Notes: generated by a model from the letters alone, not told the origin. Counted from the stretch's first letter, positions 16,844 through 26,717 are shown. The stretch is 64,000 nt of DNA from Ciceribacter thiooxidans (GCF_014126615.1 NZ_CP059896.1:62001-126000), one strand, 5' to 3'. Numbers and translations: made by a program.

Positions 16844-18075
16844 TCAGCCTCGGTTGCCGCCGACGGCGCCGGTCATGGCGGTGCCCACCAGCTTCTCGAC
16901 CTCGATCCGCGATTTCAGCGCCTTGGCGAAATCAGCCGATGCGGCCTTGCCGGTCTCCGGCAAGGTGTCCCATTCGAGCGAAGCGCCCTGGAGATCGCCG
17001 TTTCGAAGCTTGTCCTCCATGCGCGCGACGATCGCTTCCGGCGTGTCGCCTTCCACATTCCCGACCGGACGAACCTTGACGACCGAGAGTGCGCTTGAGA
17101 GCAGCCGCTCAGCCAACCCCTGGTTCGGGTCCGGCTGATTGACAGCCGAGAGGATGGCGCTTGCGACATCCTGGAACTGACGTACGAGCTCCGCACGCGA
17201 GGGAACTCCCGTGCGCGCATAGTCCCGAAGCGAGCCGATGATCGGGTCGTCGGGTGCAACACCGGCGAGGGTGTCTAGTTCCGTCAGGAACGTGCCTCCG
17301 CGATCAACCGCAGCCTTCAGTCCGGCCACGGCGATCGCACGGGCCACTTCGACATCGTCCCGGGGTTCTTCGATCTTCTTCTCGATTTCGGCGATGCGCC
17401 CGTCGAGGCTCGTCTCTAGCTCCGAAAGCCTGCCGGTCGTCGCTTCCCCACTCGACCGAAGGGTCTCAAGCGTGCTCTGCAAGCCTGTCAGCTGCTCCCG
17501 GACCTGATCGAGCGCGGCGGTATCGATGGCCGGCGTCGGCTGGCTCGCCGCACCTTCAAGGGCCGTCAGACGCTCCTCGATCTTCTTCGTGTCCGGGCCT
17601 TGCGAAACAGCGGATCGAAGGCCTTCAACCTCATTTTTCAGAGCGGCGAGCTCGGTCATCTGGTCGGTGGTGGAAGGCCCCGACGCGGGAGATAGGGCGG
17701 GTAGATAGCCGGCATATTGCATGCTGCCGGCAGCGGCGAGGGCGACGAGGCCACCAACAATGCCGGCAGCCGCAACGGCTGCCATCGTGGGTGCCCCTTT
17801 CGGCTGACGTGGTGCCTCGGGGGGATGGATTCGGATTTCGTGTTGTCCGTCTCGACGGTGTCGGTCACCGGCCCGGCCTCGGTCTCTGTGCGAGTCGCTG
17901 TCTCCGCCTCCTCCGGCGCCCGCGCCTCGGCCTCGACGTCGGCCGCATGTTCTTCCGGGTTCTCTGTAGCGGAGGCCGGCGAAGAGGCGTCAGATGCGGT
18001 TTCCTCTGCCTGCAGGTCGATGGTGACCGGTTCGTTCGAGGATTTGGAGCGACGTGGCGGCTTTCCGGAAACCAT
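16844..18075 (-). CDS. Mitofilin-like inner-membrane protein (COG4223), frameshifted
   Basis: Two adjoining frames make one gene. The first part (ATG at 18075) encodes an acidic Glu/Ala/Thr-rich cytosolic tail of about 86 residues. The second part, in the next frame, begins just before residue AAVAAAGIVGGLVALAAAG, a single transmembrane helix, and continues as a long coiled coil (TELAALKNEVEGLRS, EERLTALEGA) ending in the mitofilin-type C-terminal helices. One extra base in the G6 run at 17819-17824 (C6 in the gene) joins them into a 410-residue protein through the junction SIPPEAPRQPKGAPT. Alphaproteobacterial mitofilin homologues encoded between hemD and hemY are thought to shape inner-membrane invaginations. 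As sequenced, the product would end early. Confidence 0.88.
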
Positions 18076-18154
18076 GGATACCTCTTCTTCCGTGCAGTAC
18101 TTTGAAGTTAGTCAGTGACGGCCTTTATGGAAAGGGCTCATGTCCATTTTGCGC

Positions 18155-18889
18155 CTAAGGGAGGGGTTCCAGCAACGCCAGAAGCGCCGTTTCATCGGAT
18201 GATGCCGCCACGGATGCCTTTTCACGGAACTCGGCCGGAACAGCGGTGAATACGTTGCTGCTCATGCAAAAAAAGCGGATGTCCCGGAGCACCCCGTCAG
18301 TGTCGGAGGCTTCCACTGCGGCAAAAAAACGCTTCGCCGTCTCAGCCGAATAGAGAAGTACGACGTCGATCCGCTCGGTCTCGAAGATGTGCCGGAGCGC
18401 GGTCGACGCGCCCTCGACGGGTGTCATCTCGTAGCATTCCGCGACCGTGACATGGACGCCGTACTCCGCAAGACGTGCTTCGAAAACGGGTGACCGTGGA
18501 GATCCTGCTAGATAGAGGAGCGCACCGCCCTGCCTCGTCTCGCCAAAGTGAGCGCTGACACAACTGGCGAGAGTGGCCCCATCTCCACCGGCGGCGATGA
18601 CATTTGCGAAACCCAACCTCCGTGCAGCGTCAGCGGAAGACGGTCCGACGGCGAAAACCGTGTCGGCGAGGAAAGGCGCCAGGCAGTCTGTGAGCGCCGA
18701 GAGTGTTCGGATCGCCTCCGCGCTGGTGATGGCGATTGCCGCATGCGGAAGGGCAAGCGCTGAAAGCGCCGCCTCCGGATGGCGGATTGGCGCAGTCAAT
18801 GGCAGGAGGACAGGCTCGTGACCCCGCGTCCGCAGCTTTGCGGCCGTCTTTTCTCCTGCCTCCGGCGGCCGGGTCACGAGGACGCGCAT
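18155..18889 (-). CDS. hemD: Uroporphyrinogen-III synthase
   Basis: Closes and rearranges hydroxymethylbilane into uroporphyrinogen III, the branch point for haem, sirohaem and cobalamin. The protein is 244 residues. Hallmarks of this poorly conserved family are the start MRVLVTRPPEAGEKTA, the block AIAITSAEAIRTL, FAVGPSSADAARRLGF and VVLLYSAETAKRF. The ATG at 18889 is four bases past the hemC stop, so translation is coupled. An upstream open frame reaching 19018 inside hemC is discarded because it adds no conserved sequence. It is followed after 79 bases by the mitofilin-like gene. Confidence 0.94.
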   Translation of the reverse strand: MRVLVTRPPEAGEKTAAKLRTRGHEPVLLPLTAPIRHPEAALSALALPHAAIAITSAEAIRTLSALTDCLAPFLADTVFAVGPSSADAARRLGFANVIAAGGDGATLASCVSAHFGETRQGGALLYLAGSPRSPVFEARLAEYGVHVTVAECYEMTPVEGASTALRHIFETERIDVVLLYSAETAKRFFAAVEASDTDGVLRDIRFFCMSSNVFTAVPAEFREKASVAASSDETALLALLEPLP

Positions 18890-18893
18890 TGGG

Positions 18894-19823
18894 TCAGGTC
18901 CAGTCGGCGAAAAAGCCGATGCCCGCTCTGCTCCGGATCGTCTCGCCGGCGGTGCGTCCGATGGCGGCGGCTTCACTTGCCTTGCCTTCGGCGCGGATTT
19001 CATGGAAGCGCGATCCATCCGGCGTCAGAATCATGCCGTGGAAGGCGACATGTCCGCCTTCGACTTTTGCCAGCCCGGCGATGGGTGTCCGGCAGGAACC
19101 GTCAAGGGTTGCAAGGAAGCCGCGTTCACAGGTGACGGCCGTCCATGTGACCGGGTCGTTGATAGCGGAAATCAGGTCGTCCGTCCGCTTGTCGCCAAGC
19201 CGGCTTTCGATGCAGATCGCGCCTTGTGCGGGAGCCGGCGGGAAACTCTCCGGGTCGAGGACCTCGGTTGCGACATCGGTCTTGCCGAGCCGGTTCAATC
19301 CGGCCATGGCAAGCAGTGTCGCGTCCGCTTCGCCTTCGGCGAGCTTGCGCAGACGCGTGTCGACCTGGCCACGAAAGATGGTGACGTTGAGATCGGGACG
19401 CAGGCGACGGATCAGCGCCTGACGTCGGAGCGAGGCCGATCCGACCACCGCGCCTGATGGAAGACCCATGAGAGTCGGGGCGATCTTGCCGACGAACGCG
19501 TCGCGCACGTCCTCGCGCGGCAGGAAGGCCGAGATATGGAGACCCTGCGGCAGCAGGGTCGGCATGTCCTTCGACGAATGCACTGCGAAATCGAGCCGAC
19601 CGTCGGCGAGCTGTTCTTCAAGTTCTGCAGTGAAGAGGCCCTTGCCGCCGATGGCTGCCAGAGCGCGGTCCTGAATCCTGTCACCCTGTGTCGAGAGGAT
19701 GACGATCTCGAACATTTCCTCCGGCAGGCCATGCGCTTCCATCAATCGTTTGCGAGTTTCATGGGCCTGAGCGAGCGCAAGCGGACTGCCCCGGGTTCCG
19801 ATTCGGAAAGGTTTTGTTTGCAT
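18894..19823 (-). CDS. hemC: Hydroxymethylbilane synthase (porphobilinogen deaminase)
   Basis: Polymerises four porphobilinogens into hydroxymethylbilane. The protein is 309 residues. The dipyrromethane cofactor is attached to Cys244 ([12 protein letters not shown]242 in E. coli), and the active-site Asp lies in HSSKDMPT. The N-terminal [13 protein letters not shown] and the ASLRRQAL basic cluster are intact. It is the first gene of the minus-strand hem cluster and is divergent from tsaD with a 72-base gap, an arrangement conserved in Rhizobiaceae. Confidence 0.98.
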   Translation of the reverse strand: MQTKPFRIGTRGSPLALAQAHETRKRLMEAHGLPEEMFEIVILSTQGDRIQDRALAAIGGKGLFTAELEEQLADGRLDFAVHSSKDMPTLLPQGLHISAFLPREDVRDAFVGKIAPTLMGLPSGAVVGSASLRRQALIRRLRPDLNVTIFRGQVDTRLRKLAEGEADATLLAMAGLNRLGKTDVATEVLDPESFPPAPAQGAICIESRLGDKRTDDLISAINDPVTWTAVTCERGFLATLDGSCRTPIAGLAKVEGGHVAFHGMILTPDGSRFHEIRAEGKASEAAAIGRTAGETIRSRAGIGFFADWT

Positions 19824-19895
19824 CCGATTTCATCCGTTGTTACCGACGTTCCTCGTAAACGGGTTTCCCGGCCACCGCAATTAACGATCAGTTTC

Positions 19896-20993
19896 ATGGG
19901 TTCCTTTCTTCGCATCCTCGGCATCGAAACCAGCTGTGACGAGACGGCGGCGTCCATCGTTCTGCGTCACGACGACGGGCGTGGCGAGATTGCCGCCGAC
20001 GTCGTGCTGAGCCAACTCGACGAACACAGCGCCTATGGCGGTGTCGTGCCGGAGATCGCTGCGCGTGCGCATGTCGAAGCGCTCGATACGTTGATCGAGG
20101 AGGCCCTGGCGCGCACCGGCACCGCTCTCGGCGACATCGACGCCGTTGCGGCAACCGCCGGTCCCGGCCTCATCGGCGGCCTGATCGTCGGCCTCATGAC
20201 CGGCAAGGCGATTGCAAGGGCACTATCGAAGCCGCTCTATGCCATCAACCACCTCGAAGGTCATGCACTGACCGCAAGGCTGACCGACGGGCTTTCCTTT
20301 CCCTATCTGATGCTGCTGGTATCGGGAGGGCATACCCAGCTCGTCCTGGTGCGCGGCGTCGGACAGTACGAGCGATGGGGCACGACGATCGACGACGCGC
20401 TGGGGGAAGCCTTTGACAAGACGGCGAAACTGCTTGGCCTTCCTTATCCCGGCGGGCCCGCCGTGGAGCAGGCGGCGGCGGCCGGCGATCCCAAGCGGTT
20501 TGATTTTCCTCGGCCGCTGGTCGGCGAGAGGCGGCTCGATTTCTCCTTTTCCGGCCTGAAGACGGCCGTGCGCCAGGCTGCGGAAGCAATCGCACCTGTT
20601 GCCGAGCAAGACATTTCGGATATCTGTGCCTCGTTCCAGCGGGCCATCTCGCGCACACTCGATGATCGCATCGGTCGCGGCCTTGCGCGCTTTTCCGCTG
20701 AATTTCCGGCTCTCGGCCACCCACCTGCGCTTGTCGTCGCAGGCGGGGTCGCGGCAAACCAGGAACTACGCCGCACGTTGCAGACCCTTTGCGAGCGGCA
20801 CGGCTTCCGCTTCGTGGCACCTCCGCTTCGGCTCTGTACCGACAACGCCGCGATGATCGCGTGGGCCGGGCTCGAACGCATGGCTGCCGGCTTTGCCGCT
20901 GATCCGCTGGATGTGCAGCCGCGGTCGCGTTGGCCGCTCGACAGCAGCGCAGAGGTGCGGATCGGCCATGGAAAGCGTGGGGCAAAGGCATGA
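19896..20993 (+). CDS. tsaD: tRNA N6-threonylcarbamoyladenosine transferase TsaD
   Basis: Transfers the threonylcarbamoyl group to A37 of ANN-decoding tRNAs together with TsaB and TsaE. The protein is 365 residues. The start [16 protein letters not shown] is the family signature. The metal site H119-L-E-G-H123 and the nucleotide-binding segments VSGGHTQL and [12 protein letters not shown] are complete, as is [10 protein letters not shown] near the C-terminus. The frame is open far upstream through hemC, but homology begins at the ATG at 19896 ([16 protein letters not shown]). The stop overlaps the gpsA start as ATGA, so the two are coupled. Confidence 0.97.
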   Translation: MGSFLRILGIETSCDETAASIVLRHDDGRGEIAADVVLSQLDEHSAYGGVVPEIAARAHVEALDTLIEEALARTGTALGDIDAVAATAGPGLIGGLIVGLMTGKAIARALSKPLYAINHLEGHALTARLTDGLSFPYLMLLVSGGHTQLVLVRGVGQYERWGTTIDDALGEAFDKTAKLLGLPYPGGPAVEQAAAAGDPKRFDFPRPLVGERRLDFSFSGLKTAVRQAAEAIAPVAEQDISDICASFQRAISRTLDDRIGRGLARFSAEFPALGHPPALVVAGGVAANQELRRTLQTLCERHGFRFVAPPLRLCTDNAAMIAWAGLERMAAGFAADPLDVQPRSRWPLDSSAEVRIGHGKRGAKA

Positions 20994-21979
20994 GTGACGT
21001 GCACCGGATCGTCGTCGTCGGAGCGGGAGCGTTCGGAACCGCACTTGCTGCGGTCATCGCGCTCGAAGGAAGATCTGAGGTAACGCTCCTCGGACGCGAT
21101 CCGTCCCTGATGGCGGATCTGCGTGCCGACGGTATGCACAACGCGGCTTTGCCCGGCATCCATCTGCCCGATGCACTCCAATACTCGGCTGAACCTGAGA
21201 TCCTCGCGGGAGCCGAAACCGTACTCTTCGCGATGCCGTCGCAGGCGCAGGCTGATGCTGCCGCCCAATACGGGCCCTATCTTGCTCCCGAATCAGCGGT
21301 GGTGACCTGCGCCAAGGGTATCGACCGCGCCACGTCACGGTTGCTCACCGAGGTGCTGGAAGCGGTTCTGCCGCATCATCCGGTTGCGGTTCTCTCAGGT
21401 CCGGGTTTTGCCGCCGATATCGCCCGGGGGCTGCCGACGGCTATGGCGATCGCCGCGGCGGATCTTGCCGATGCAGAGCGGTTGGCTTACGCCATTTCCG
21501 GGCGAACCTTTCGGCTATACGCATCTTCCGACCGAACAGGGGTTCAGCTTGGCGGGGCGCTCAAGAACGTACTCGCCATTGCTTGTGGCATCGTCGAAGG
21601 GATGGGGCTCGGTGACTCCGCCCGCGCGGCATTGATTGCGCGGGGGCTCGCTGAAATGTCGCGCCTCGTAGAGGCGCTCGGTGGCCGCGGCAGCACCGTC
21701 CAGGGGCTTTCGGGCCTCGGCGATCTCGTGTTGACTGCCACCAGTCATCAGTCGCGCAACCTGCGTTTCGGCATATCCCTCGGTAAGGGAGAACCGCCGG
21801 ATTTTGCGCGAGGTGATCTTGTCGAAGGTGCGTTTGCGGCGGCTGTCGCTGCCCGCCTCGCCGAAGGGCATGGAATCAGCATGCCGATCACCACGGCGGT
21901 TGCCGAAATCATCGAGGGCAAGCTCGATATTCCGTCCGCCATCGAACAACTGATGACCCGTCCGATCACCACCGAATAG
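20990..21979 (+). CDS. gpsA: Glycerol-3-phosphate dehydrogenase [NAD(P)+]
   Basis: Reduces dihydroxyacetone phosphate to sn-glycerol 3-phosphate, the backbone of phospholipids. The protein is 329 residues. The Rossmann motif [10 protein letters not shown] lies at residues 11-20, VTCAKGID carries the active-site Lys region, and [15 protein letters not shown] with [18 protein letters not shown] forms the substrate pocket. It starts at the ATG overlapping the tsaD stop. The YciI-like gene follows after 27 bases. Confidence 0.97.
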   Translation: MSDVHRIVVVGAGAFGTALAAVIALEGRSEVTLLGRDPSLMADLRADGMHNAALPGIHLPDALQYSAEPEILAGAETVLFAMPSQAQADAAAQYGPYLAPESAVVTCAKGIDRATSRLLTEVLEAVLPHHPVAVLSGPGFAADIARGLPTAMAIAAADLADAERLAYAISGRTFRLYASSDRTGVQLGGALKNVLAIACGIVEGMGLGDSARAALIARGLAEMSRLVEALGGRGSTVQGLSGLGDLVLTATSHQSRNLRFGISLGKGEPPDFARGDLVEGAFAAAVAARLAEGHGISMPITTAVAEIIEGKLDIPSAIEQLMTRPITTE

Positions 21980-22006
21980 AACCTGTCCCCCAAGAAGGAG
22001 TAGTCG

Positions 22007-22300
22007 ATGCTTTTTGCTGTTCTTTGCCGCGACAAGCCCAACCACCTCAATGTCCGCATGGAAACGCGCCCCGCGCATCTTGAATGGCTGAACGGACTGA
22101 ATGCCGAAGGTGTTCTGAAGATTGGCGGACCTTTCCTGGATGACAATGGCAAGCCGTGCGGCTCCATGCTGCTCCTGGCGGCGGATGACGTGACAAGCGC
22201 GAAAAACATTGCCGCACAGGACCCCTATGCTGCGGCGGGCCTCTTTGAAACCGTCGAGATCAAGGCCTACAACTGGGTCTTCAACAATCCGGAGGCATAA
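22007..22300 (+). CDS. YciI-like protein
   Basis: A 97-residue ferredoxin-fold protein of the YciI family. The start MLFAVLCRDKPNHLNVRMETRPAHLEWL has the typical Asp and His pair (D11-H14 region, and H in RPAHL), and the central GGPFLDDNGKPCGSMLLL is highly characteristic. The family is related to muconolactone isomerase and EthD folds; its reaction is unknown in this context. It has an excellent AAGGAG ribosome site and sits between gpsA and an EVE-domain gene six bases downstream, so it is co-transcribed with both. Confidence 0.93.
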   Translation: MLFAVLCRDKPNHLNVRMETRPAHLEWLNGLNAEGVLKIGGPFLDDNGKPCGSMLLLAADDVTSAKNIAAQDPYAAAGLFETVEIKAYNWVFNNPEA

Positions 22301-22306
22301 CGGCGG

Positions 22307-22738
22307 ATGGCTTACTGGCTCTTCAAATCCGAGCCCTTCAAGTGGTCGTGGGACATGCAGAAGGCCAAGGGCGAGATCGGTGAAGAATGGACCGGTGTGC
22401 GCAACTATCTGGCACGCAACAACATGCGTGCCATGAAGATCGGCGACAAGGGGTTCTTCTACCACTCGAACGAGGGGCTCGAGGTCGTCGGCATCGTCGA
22501 GGTGTGTGCTCTCTCGCACCCCGATTCGACGGCTGAAGGCGATCCCCGCTGGGATTGCGTCGACATCCGCGCCGTCACCGACATGCCGAAGCCGGTTTCG
22601 CTGAAGGACATCAAGGCAAACGAAAAACTCTCGAAGATGTCGCTGGTGACGTCGATGCGTCTTTCCGTCCAACCGGTGACCGAGGAGGAATACCTCGAAG
22701 TCTGCCGGATGGGCGAACTCGACGACCCGCCGCGCTGA
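22307..22738 (+). CDS. EVE domain protein
   Basis: A 143-residue single EVE domain, a PUA-like fold. The start MAYWLFKSEPFKWSWDM and the block EWTGVRNYLARNNMRAMKIGDKGFFYHSN are nearly diagnostic (thymocyte nuclear protein 1 type). EVE and YTH-related domains bind modified bases in DNA or RNA, such as 5-methyl- or 5-hydroxymethylcytosine and N-methylated adenine; free-standing bacterial members are of unknown role, though some serve in modification-dependent restriction. No nuclease domain is attached and none is adjacent. It lies between the YciI-like gene and a methyltransferase gene nine bases downstream. Confidence 0.93.
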   Translation: MAYWLFKSEPFKWSWDMQKAKGEIGEEWTGVRNYLARNNMRAMKIGDKGFFYHSNEGLEVVGIVEVCALSHPDSTAEGDPRWDCVDIRAVTDMPKPVSLKDIKANEKLSKMSLVTSMRLSVQPVTEEEYLEVCRMGELDDPPR

Positions 22739-22746
22739 GGCTTTCG

Positions 22747-23394
22747 TTGAAAACTGACCCGGAGCGCTTCATCCGCGCCAACACGTCGCTGATGGCGCCG
22801 CCACACGTGCCCGAAGTCCGACTGCGACTTGCGAGCGAGGTCCACGACCTTTGGCTCAAAACCGAGGAGGAGCTCGAAGAGATCGGCCTGCCGCCGCCCT
22901 TCTGGGCCTTTGCCTGGGCGGGAGGGCAGGGGCTTGCCCGTTACGTGCTGGACCATCCGCAAACCGTCGCCGGGAAACGCGTCCTCGACTCTGCAAGTGG
23001 GTCGGGGCTTGTGGCGATCGCCGCCAAGCTCGCCGGCGCGAGAAGTGTCGTCGCGGCCGATATCGATCCCTGGGCGGAAACAGCGATCCGCCTGAACGCG
23101 GAAGCAAACGGCGTCGCGATCGAATTCTGCGGAAGGAACCTGATCGGCGAGACGCTGGAGACTGACGTCGTCCTTGCCGGCGACGTCTTCTATGACAGCG
23201 GCTTTGCGGCGGCGCTAATTCCCTGGTTCGATCGCCTTGCAGGGGAGGGTGTCGAGGTGCTGGTCGGAGATCCCGGGCGAAGCTACCTGCCAAAGGAGCG
23301 GTTGGCGGCGCTTGCCTCGTACCGGGTGCCGGTGACGAGGGCGCTCGAAGACAGCGAGATCAAGAACACGACAGTCTGGCGATTTACGTCCTGA
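22747..23394 (+). CDS. Class I SAM-dependent methyltransferase (ETFB-lysine/nicotinamide type)
   Basis: A 215-residue methyltransferase. The SAM motif I appears as VLDSASGSGLVAIAA, with the acidic residue in VVAADIDPWAETAI at the next strand, and LAGDVFYD replaces the usual motif IV. The N-terminal block LPPPFWAFAWAGGQGLARY marks the Nnt1/ETFB-lysine methyltransferase-like family, which methylates proteins or small amines. No ATG precedes the conserved region, so the TTG at 22747 (reading KTDPERFIRANTSL) is the likely start; an internal ATG at 22792 would remove conserved residues. It follows the EVE gene by only eight bases. Confidence 0.87.
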   Translation: MKTDPERFIRANTSLMAPPHVPEVRLRLASEVHDLWLKTEEELEEIGLPPPFWAFAWAGGQGLARYVLDHPQTVAGKRVLDSASGSGLVAIAAKLAGARSVVAADIDPWAETAIRLNAEANGVAIEFCGRNLIGETLETDVVLAGDVFYDSGFAAALIPWFDRLAGEGVEVLVGDPGRSYLPKERLAALASYRVPVTRALEDSEIKNTTVWRFTS

Positions 23395-23411
23395 GGGCGA
23401 GCGTGTGCTGC

Positions 23412-23762
23412 TCAGGGTCTGATCACGCAGACGCCGGCTTCATAACGACAGGCGCTTTCCAAGGACTTGTTGTCCGCGGTGACCTTCGCGTTCACGTCGA
23501 TGATGAGCGCTTTCGGAGCGAGACGGAGCGGGACCGGCCTATAGGTCGAGTGCCCGACCATGAAGTAAATTCCGTTTCCACGGATGCGCAGCGCGGAAAC
23601 ATCCCCCGCATATGTTCCGATGCCGGGCAATACCGATGGAAGGCCGGAGCCGGCGACGACGCCCGGGTTTGGCTGGTGTCGGTCGTGCGCCTCAAGTTCT
23701 CCCGCCGAAAAGGCAAGCATCGCCGTCGCGACAATGGCGCCCGTTCCCTTCAGCGTCTTCAT
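23412..23762 (-). CDS. Small secreted protein, unknown function
   Basis: A 116-residue protein with a signal peptide (MKTLKGTGAIVATAMLAFSAGELEA, cleavage near 22-25), a short His/Pro-rich segment, and a C-terminal part with two cysteines about six residues apart (SACRYEAGVCVIRP) that could form a disulfide. No family recognised. The start is supported by a CCGGAG site eight bases before the ATG. It converges on the methyltransferase and is divergent from sdhC. Confidence 0.75.
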   Translation of the reverse strand: MKTLKGTGAIVATAMLAFSAGELEAHDRHQPNPGVVAGSGLPSVLPGIGTYAGDVSALRIRGNGIYFMVGHSTYRPVPLRLAPKALIIDVNAKVTADNKSLESACRYEAGVCVIRP

Positions 23763-24062
23763 GGTGTTCTCCGGTGACTCGAGGCGTTAAGAAATGCTTA
23801 ACGGCACCATGGCGCAAAATCGTACCAAAGTCATCCCTCACCCTGCTTTTCACTCTTTGAGAGAACGTGTCGACGTTCGTGCGACCAAGGTCTAAGTTCT
23901 CGTTCGTCCGAATCGATTAAAATCCATGCAGGCCGCAATTGTGCTTGTCGTGCCGCCCTCTGGTGAGTAAACGTCGCCCTGACGCAATGCACTGCAGCAG
24001 CCGGTTGCATGGCGCTGGGGACAGTCCTGATCAGGACCGCATTAGAACGCCGCGAGGTTCAG
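23763..24062 (+). promoter_or_regulatory. sdh leader and promoter region with a 14-bp palindrome
   Basis: A 300-base gap with no convincing gene lies between the divergent secreted-protein gene and sdhC. Its 3' part holds a perfect 14-bp palindrome, GTCCTGATCAGGAC, at 24024-24037, ending 25 bases before the sdhC ATG. This position suits a repressor site over the leader or a short RNA structure. I see no obvious Fnr-type TTGAT-N4-ATCAA site. The sequence between 23870 and 23960 is comparatively AT-rich and may hold the promoter. Confidence 0.45.
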
Positions 24063-24458
24063 ATGGCGAATGTGACAAACAAGCGGCCGTTGTCGCCGCA
24101 TCTGCAAATCTACAAGCCGATTCCGACCATGGTGATGTCGATCCTGCATCGTATCACCGGTGGTGCACTCTATTTCGGCACACTCCTCGTCGCTTGGTGG
24201 CTGATTGCAGCCTCTTCCGGCGCAACATACTTCGAGTGGGTGAGCTGGTTCATGGGTACGCTCCTCGGTCGCCTGATCCTGTTCGGCTACACCTGGGCGC
24301 TCGTTCATCACATGCTCGGCGGTCTTCGCCACCTGCTCTGGGACATGGGCTATGGTTTCGAAAAGAGTTTTTCGACCAAACTCGCCAAGGCAAATCTCAT
24401 CGGCTCGATCCTTCTCACCCTCGTGATCTGGGTCATCGGCTACATGGTCCGCTTCTGA
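24063..24458 (+). CDS. sdhC: Succinate dehydrogenase cytochrome b556 subunit
   Basis: Membrane anchor of complex II that binds haem b and ubiquinone with SdhD. The protein is 131 residues with three hydrophobic helices. SPHLQIYKP and [14 protein letters not shown] are the N-terminal signature of the quinone site, and [13 protein letters not shown] carries the axial haem ligand. The ATG at 24063 ([15 protein letters not shown]) is taken; an upstream in-frame start at 24009 adds 18 non-conserved residues. First gene of sdhCDAB. Confidence 0.96.
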   Translation: MANVTNKRPLSPHLQIYKPIPTMVMSILHRITGGALYFGTLLVAWWLIAASSGATYFEWVSWFMGTLLGRLILFGYTWALVHHMLGGLRHLLWDMGYGFEKSFSTKLAKANLIGSILLTLVIWVIGYMVRF

Positions 24459-24468
24459 GGTGAACGAC

Positions 24469-24849
24469 ATGGATATGCGCACTCCACTCAGCAAGGTTCG
24501 GGGCCTCGGCTCCGCGAAGGACGGAACCACGCATTTCTGGCGCCAGCGCCTGACGTCGGTTGCCGGAATTCCGCTCCTTGTTTTCTTCATCCTCTTCCTC
24601 GTCGCCTATAACGGGGCTCCCTATGCCGAAGTCGTCGGCGCACTGTCGAACCCCGTCGTTGCGGTGATCATGGCTTTGACGGTGATCAACAGTCTCATCC
24701 ACATGCGGCTGGGCATGCAGGTGATCATCGAGGACTATGTCCACGCTGAAGGCATGAAAATCATCCTTCTGATGCTCAACACGTTTTTTGCGGTTTTCGT
24801 CGGCGGCCTCTGTCTTTTCGCCATCTTGAAGATCGCATTCGTAGGATAA
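24469..24849 (+). CDS. sdhD: Succinate dehydrogenase membrane anchor subunit
   Basis: A 126-residue partner of SdhC. Three hydrophobic helices are visible. [18 protein letters not shown] begins the first, [20 protein letters not shown] holds the haem-ligand His and the conserved Asp-Tyr quinone-site pair, and the third helix closes at the C-terminus. The GAGGTGA ribosome site lies right before the ATG at 24469; a GTG at 24460 is in frame but less likely. sdhA begins seven bases after the stop. Confidence 0.96.
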   Translation: MDMRTPLSKVRGLGSAKDGTTHFWRQRLTSVAGIPLLVFFILFLVAYNGAPYAEVVGALSNPVVAVIMALTVINSLIHMRLGMQVIIEDYVHAEGMKIILLMLNTFFAVFVGGLCLFAILKIAFVG

Positions 24850-24855
24850 TTCATC

Positions 24856-26700
24856 ATGGCACCGAACAGTTCTCCCGCCCAAGGCGGCAAGGCATACAAG
24901 TACGTCGATCATTCCTATGACGTGATCGTTGTCGGCGCCGGCGGCGCCGGTCTTCGCGCGACGCTCGGCATGGCGGAACAGGGCTTCAAGACCGCTTGCA
25001 TCACCAAGGTCTTCCCGACCCGCTCGCATACGGTCGCAGCGCAGGGTGGCATTGCTGCCTCGCTGACCAACATGACGCCCGATTGCTGGCAGTGGCATCT
25101 CTACGACACCGTCAAGGGATCCGACTGGCTCGGCGACGTCGACGCCATGCAGTATCTCGCCATGGAAGCGCCGAAGGCCGTCTATGAACTCGAGCACTAC
25201 GGCGTGCCCTTCTCGCGCAACGAGGAAGGCAAAATCTACCAGCGCCCGTTCGGTGGCCACATGCAGAACTACGGCGAAGGCCCGCCGGTGCAGCGCACCT
25301 GTGCGGCCGCAGACCGTACCGGCCACGCCATCCTGCACACCCTTTACGGGCAGTCGCTGCGCAACAATGCGGAATTCTTCATCGAGTACTTCGCCCTCGA
25401 CCTCATCATGTCCGATGACGGCCGTTGCACGGGCGTGGTCGCCTGGAACCTCGATGACGGTACCATTCACCGCTTTGCCGCCAAGATGGTCGTACTGGCC
25501 ACCGGCGGTTACGGCCGCGCCTATTTCTCGGCAACGTCCGCACATACCTGCACGGGCGACGGCGGCGGTATGATCGCACGCGCTGGCCTGCCGCTCCAGG
25601 ACATGGAGTTCGTACAATTCCACCCGACCGGTATCTACGGCGCGGGCTGCCTGATCACGGAAGGTGCGCGCGGTGAAGGCGGTTACCTCGTCAACTCCGA
25701 GGGCGAGCGCTTCATGGAGCGTTATGCGCCGTCGGCGAAGGACCTTGCCTCCCGCGACGTCGTCTCCCGCTGCATGACGCTGGAAATCCGCGAAGGCCGC
25801 GGCGTGGGCAAGAACAAGGACCACATCTACCTGCATCTTGACCATCTCGATCCGGCCGTTCTGCACGAGCGCCTGCCGGGCATTTCCGAGAGCGCGAAAA
25901 TCTTCGCCGGCGTCGACGTGACCCGCGAGCCGATCCCGGTCCTGCCGACCGTTCACTATAACATGGGCGGCATTCCGACGAATTATTGGGGCGAAGTCCT
26001 GAACGCTGACAGCCAGAACCCGGAACGTGTCGCGCCCGGCCTGATGGCCGTTGGCGAAGCGGGCTGTGCCTCGGTTCACGGCGCGAACCGCCTCGGCTCG
26101 AACTCGCTGATCGACCTCGTGGTCTTCGGCCGTGCGGCCGCGATCCGCGCCGGTCAGGTCATCGACAAGTCCGAGCCGGTCCCGGCCCTCAATACCGCCG
26201 CCTGCGACAAGATCATGGAGCGCTTCGACCGCGTTCGCTTCGCCTCCGGCGCTACGCCGACGGCGGTCGCTCGCGACAAGATGCAGCGCGCCATGCAGGA
26301 AGACGCCGCCGTGTTCCGCACGCAGGAAGCACTGGAATCCGGTTGCCGCCGCATCTCGGCGATCTGGAAGGGCGAGTTGCAGGACATCAAGGTCACCGAC
26401 CGCTCCATGGTCTGGAACTCCGATCTGGTCGAAACGCTGGAACTCCACAATCTGATGGCCAATGCGATCACGACCGTCCACGGCGCCGAAGCGCGCAAGG
26501 AGAGCCGTGGTTCGCACGCTCGCGAGGACTATGCGACCGGTCCGCTCGGCGGACGTGACGATGTCAACTGGCGCAAACATACGCTGGCATGGGTGAGCGA
26601 AGCGGGCGACGTCAAGCTGGATTACCGTCCGGTGCACACCGACCTCATCGCCGATGGCATCGATCCGCAGAAGATCGCGCCGAAGGCGCGCGTCTACTGA
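24856..26700 (+). CDS. sdhA: Succinate dehydrogenase flavoprotein subunit
   Basis: Catalytic subunit of complex II: oxidises succinate to fumarate and passes electrons through covalently bound FAD. The protein is 614 residues. The dinucleotide fold [13 protein letters not shown] starts near residue 24. FAD attaches to His58 ([10 protein letters not shown]). The active-site region HPTGIYGAG and the catalytic Arg in [14 protein letters not shown] context ([14 protein letters not shown]) are present, as is [13 protein letters not shown] near the FAD. Co-transcribed with sdhB 17 bases on. Confidence 0.99.
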   Translation: MAPNSSPAQGGKAYKYVDHSYDVIVVGAGGAGLRATLGMAEQGFKTACITKVFPTRSHTVAAQGGIAASLTNMTPDCWQWHLYDTVKGSDWLGDVDAMQYLAMEAPKAVYELEHYGVPFSRNEEGKIYQRPFGGHMQNYGEGPPVQRTCAAADRTGHAILHTLYGQSLRNNAEFFIEYFALDLIMSDDGRCTGVVAWNLDDGTIHRFAAKMVVLATGGYGRAYFSATSAHTCTGDGGGMIARAGLPLQDMEFVQFHPTGIYGAGCLITEGARGEGGYLVNSEGERFMERYAPSAKDLASRDVVSRCMTLEIREGRGVGKNKDHIYLHLDHLDPAVLHERLPGISESAKIFAGVDVTREPIPVLPTVHYNMGGIPTNYWGEVLNADSQNPERVAPGLMAVGEAGCASVHGANRLGSNSLIDLVVFGRAAAIRAGQVIDKSEPVPALNTAACDKIMERFDRVRFASGATPTAVARDKMQRAMQEDAAVFRTQEALESGCRRISAIWKGELQDIKVTDRSMVWNSDLVETLELHNLMANAITTVHGAEARKESRGSHAREDYATGPLGGRDDVNWRKHTLAWVSEAGDVKLDYRPVHTDLIADGIDPQKIAPKARVY

Positions 26701-26717
26701 TCTGAGAGGAACAGGAC

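Noticed and set aside
23763..24062. A small RNA or tRNA gene in the gap before sdhC
   Set aside because: No cloverleaf, no strong hairpin followed by T residues and no ORF with a ribosome site could be recognised.
24433..26637. Minus-strand open frame of 734 codons opposite sdhA
   Set aside because: Antisense shadow of a highly conserved gene; no domain, no ribosome site, and composition rich in Asp, Arg and His as expected for reverse-complement coding.
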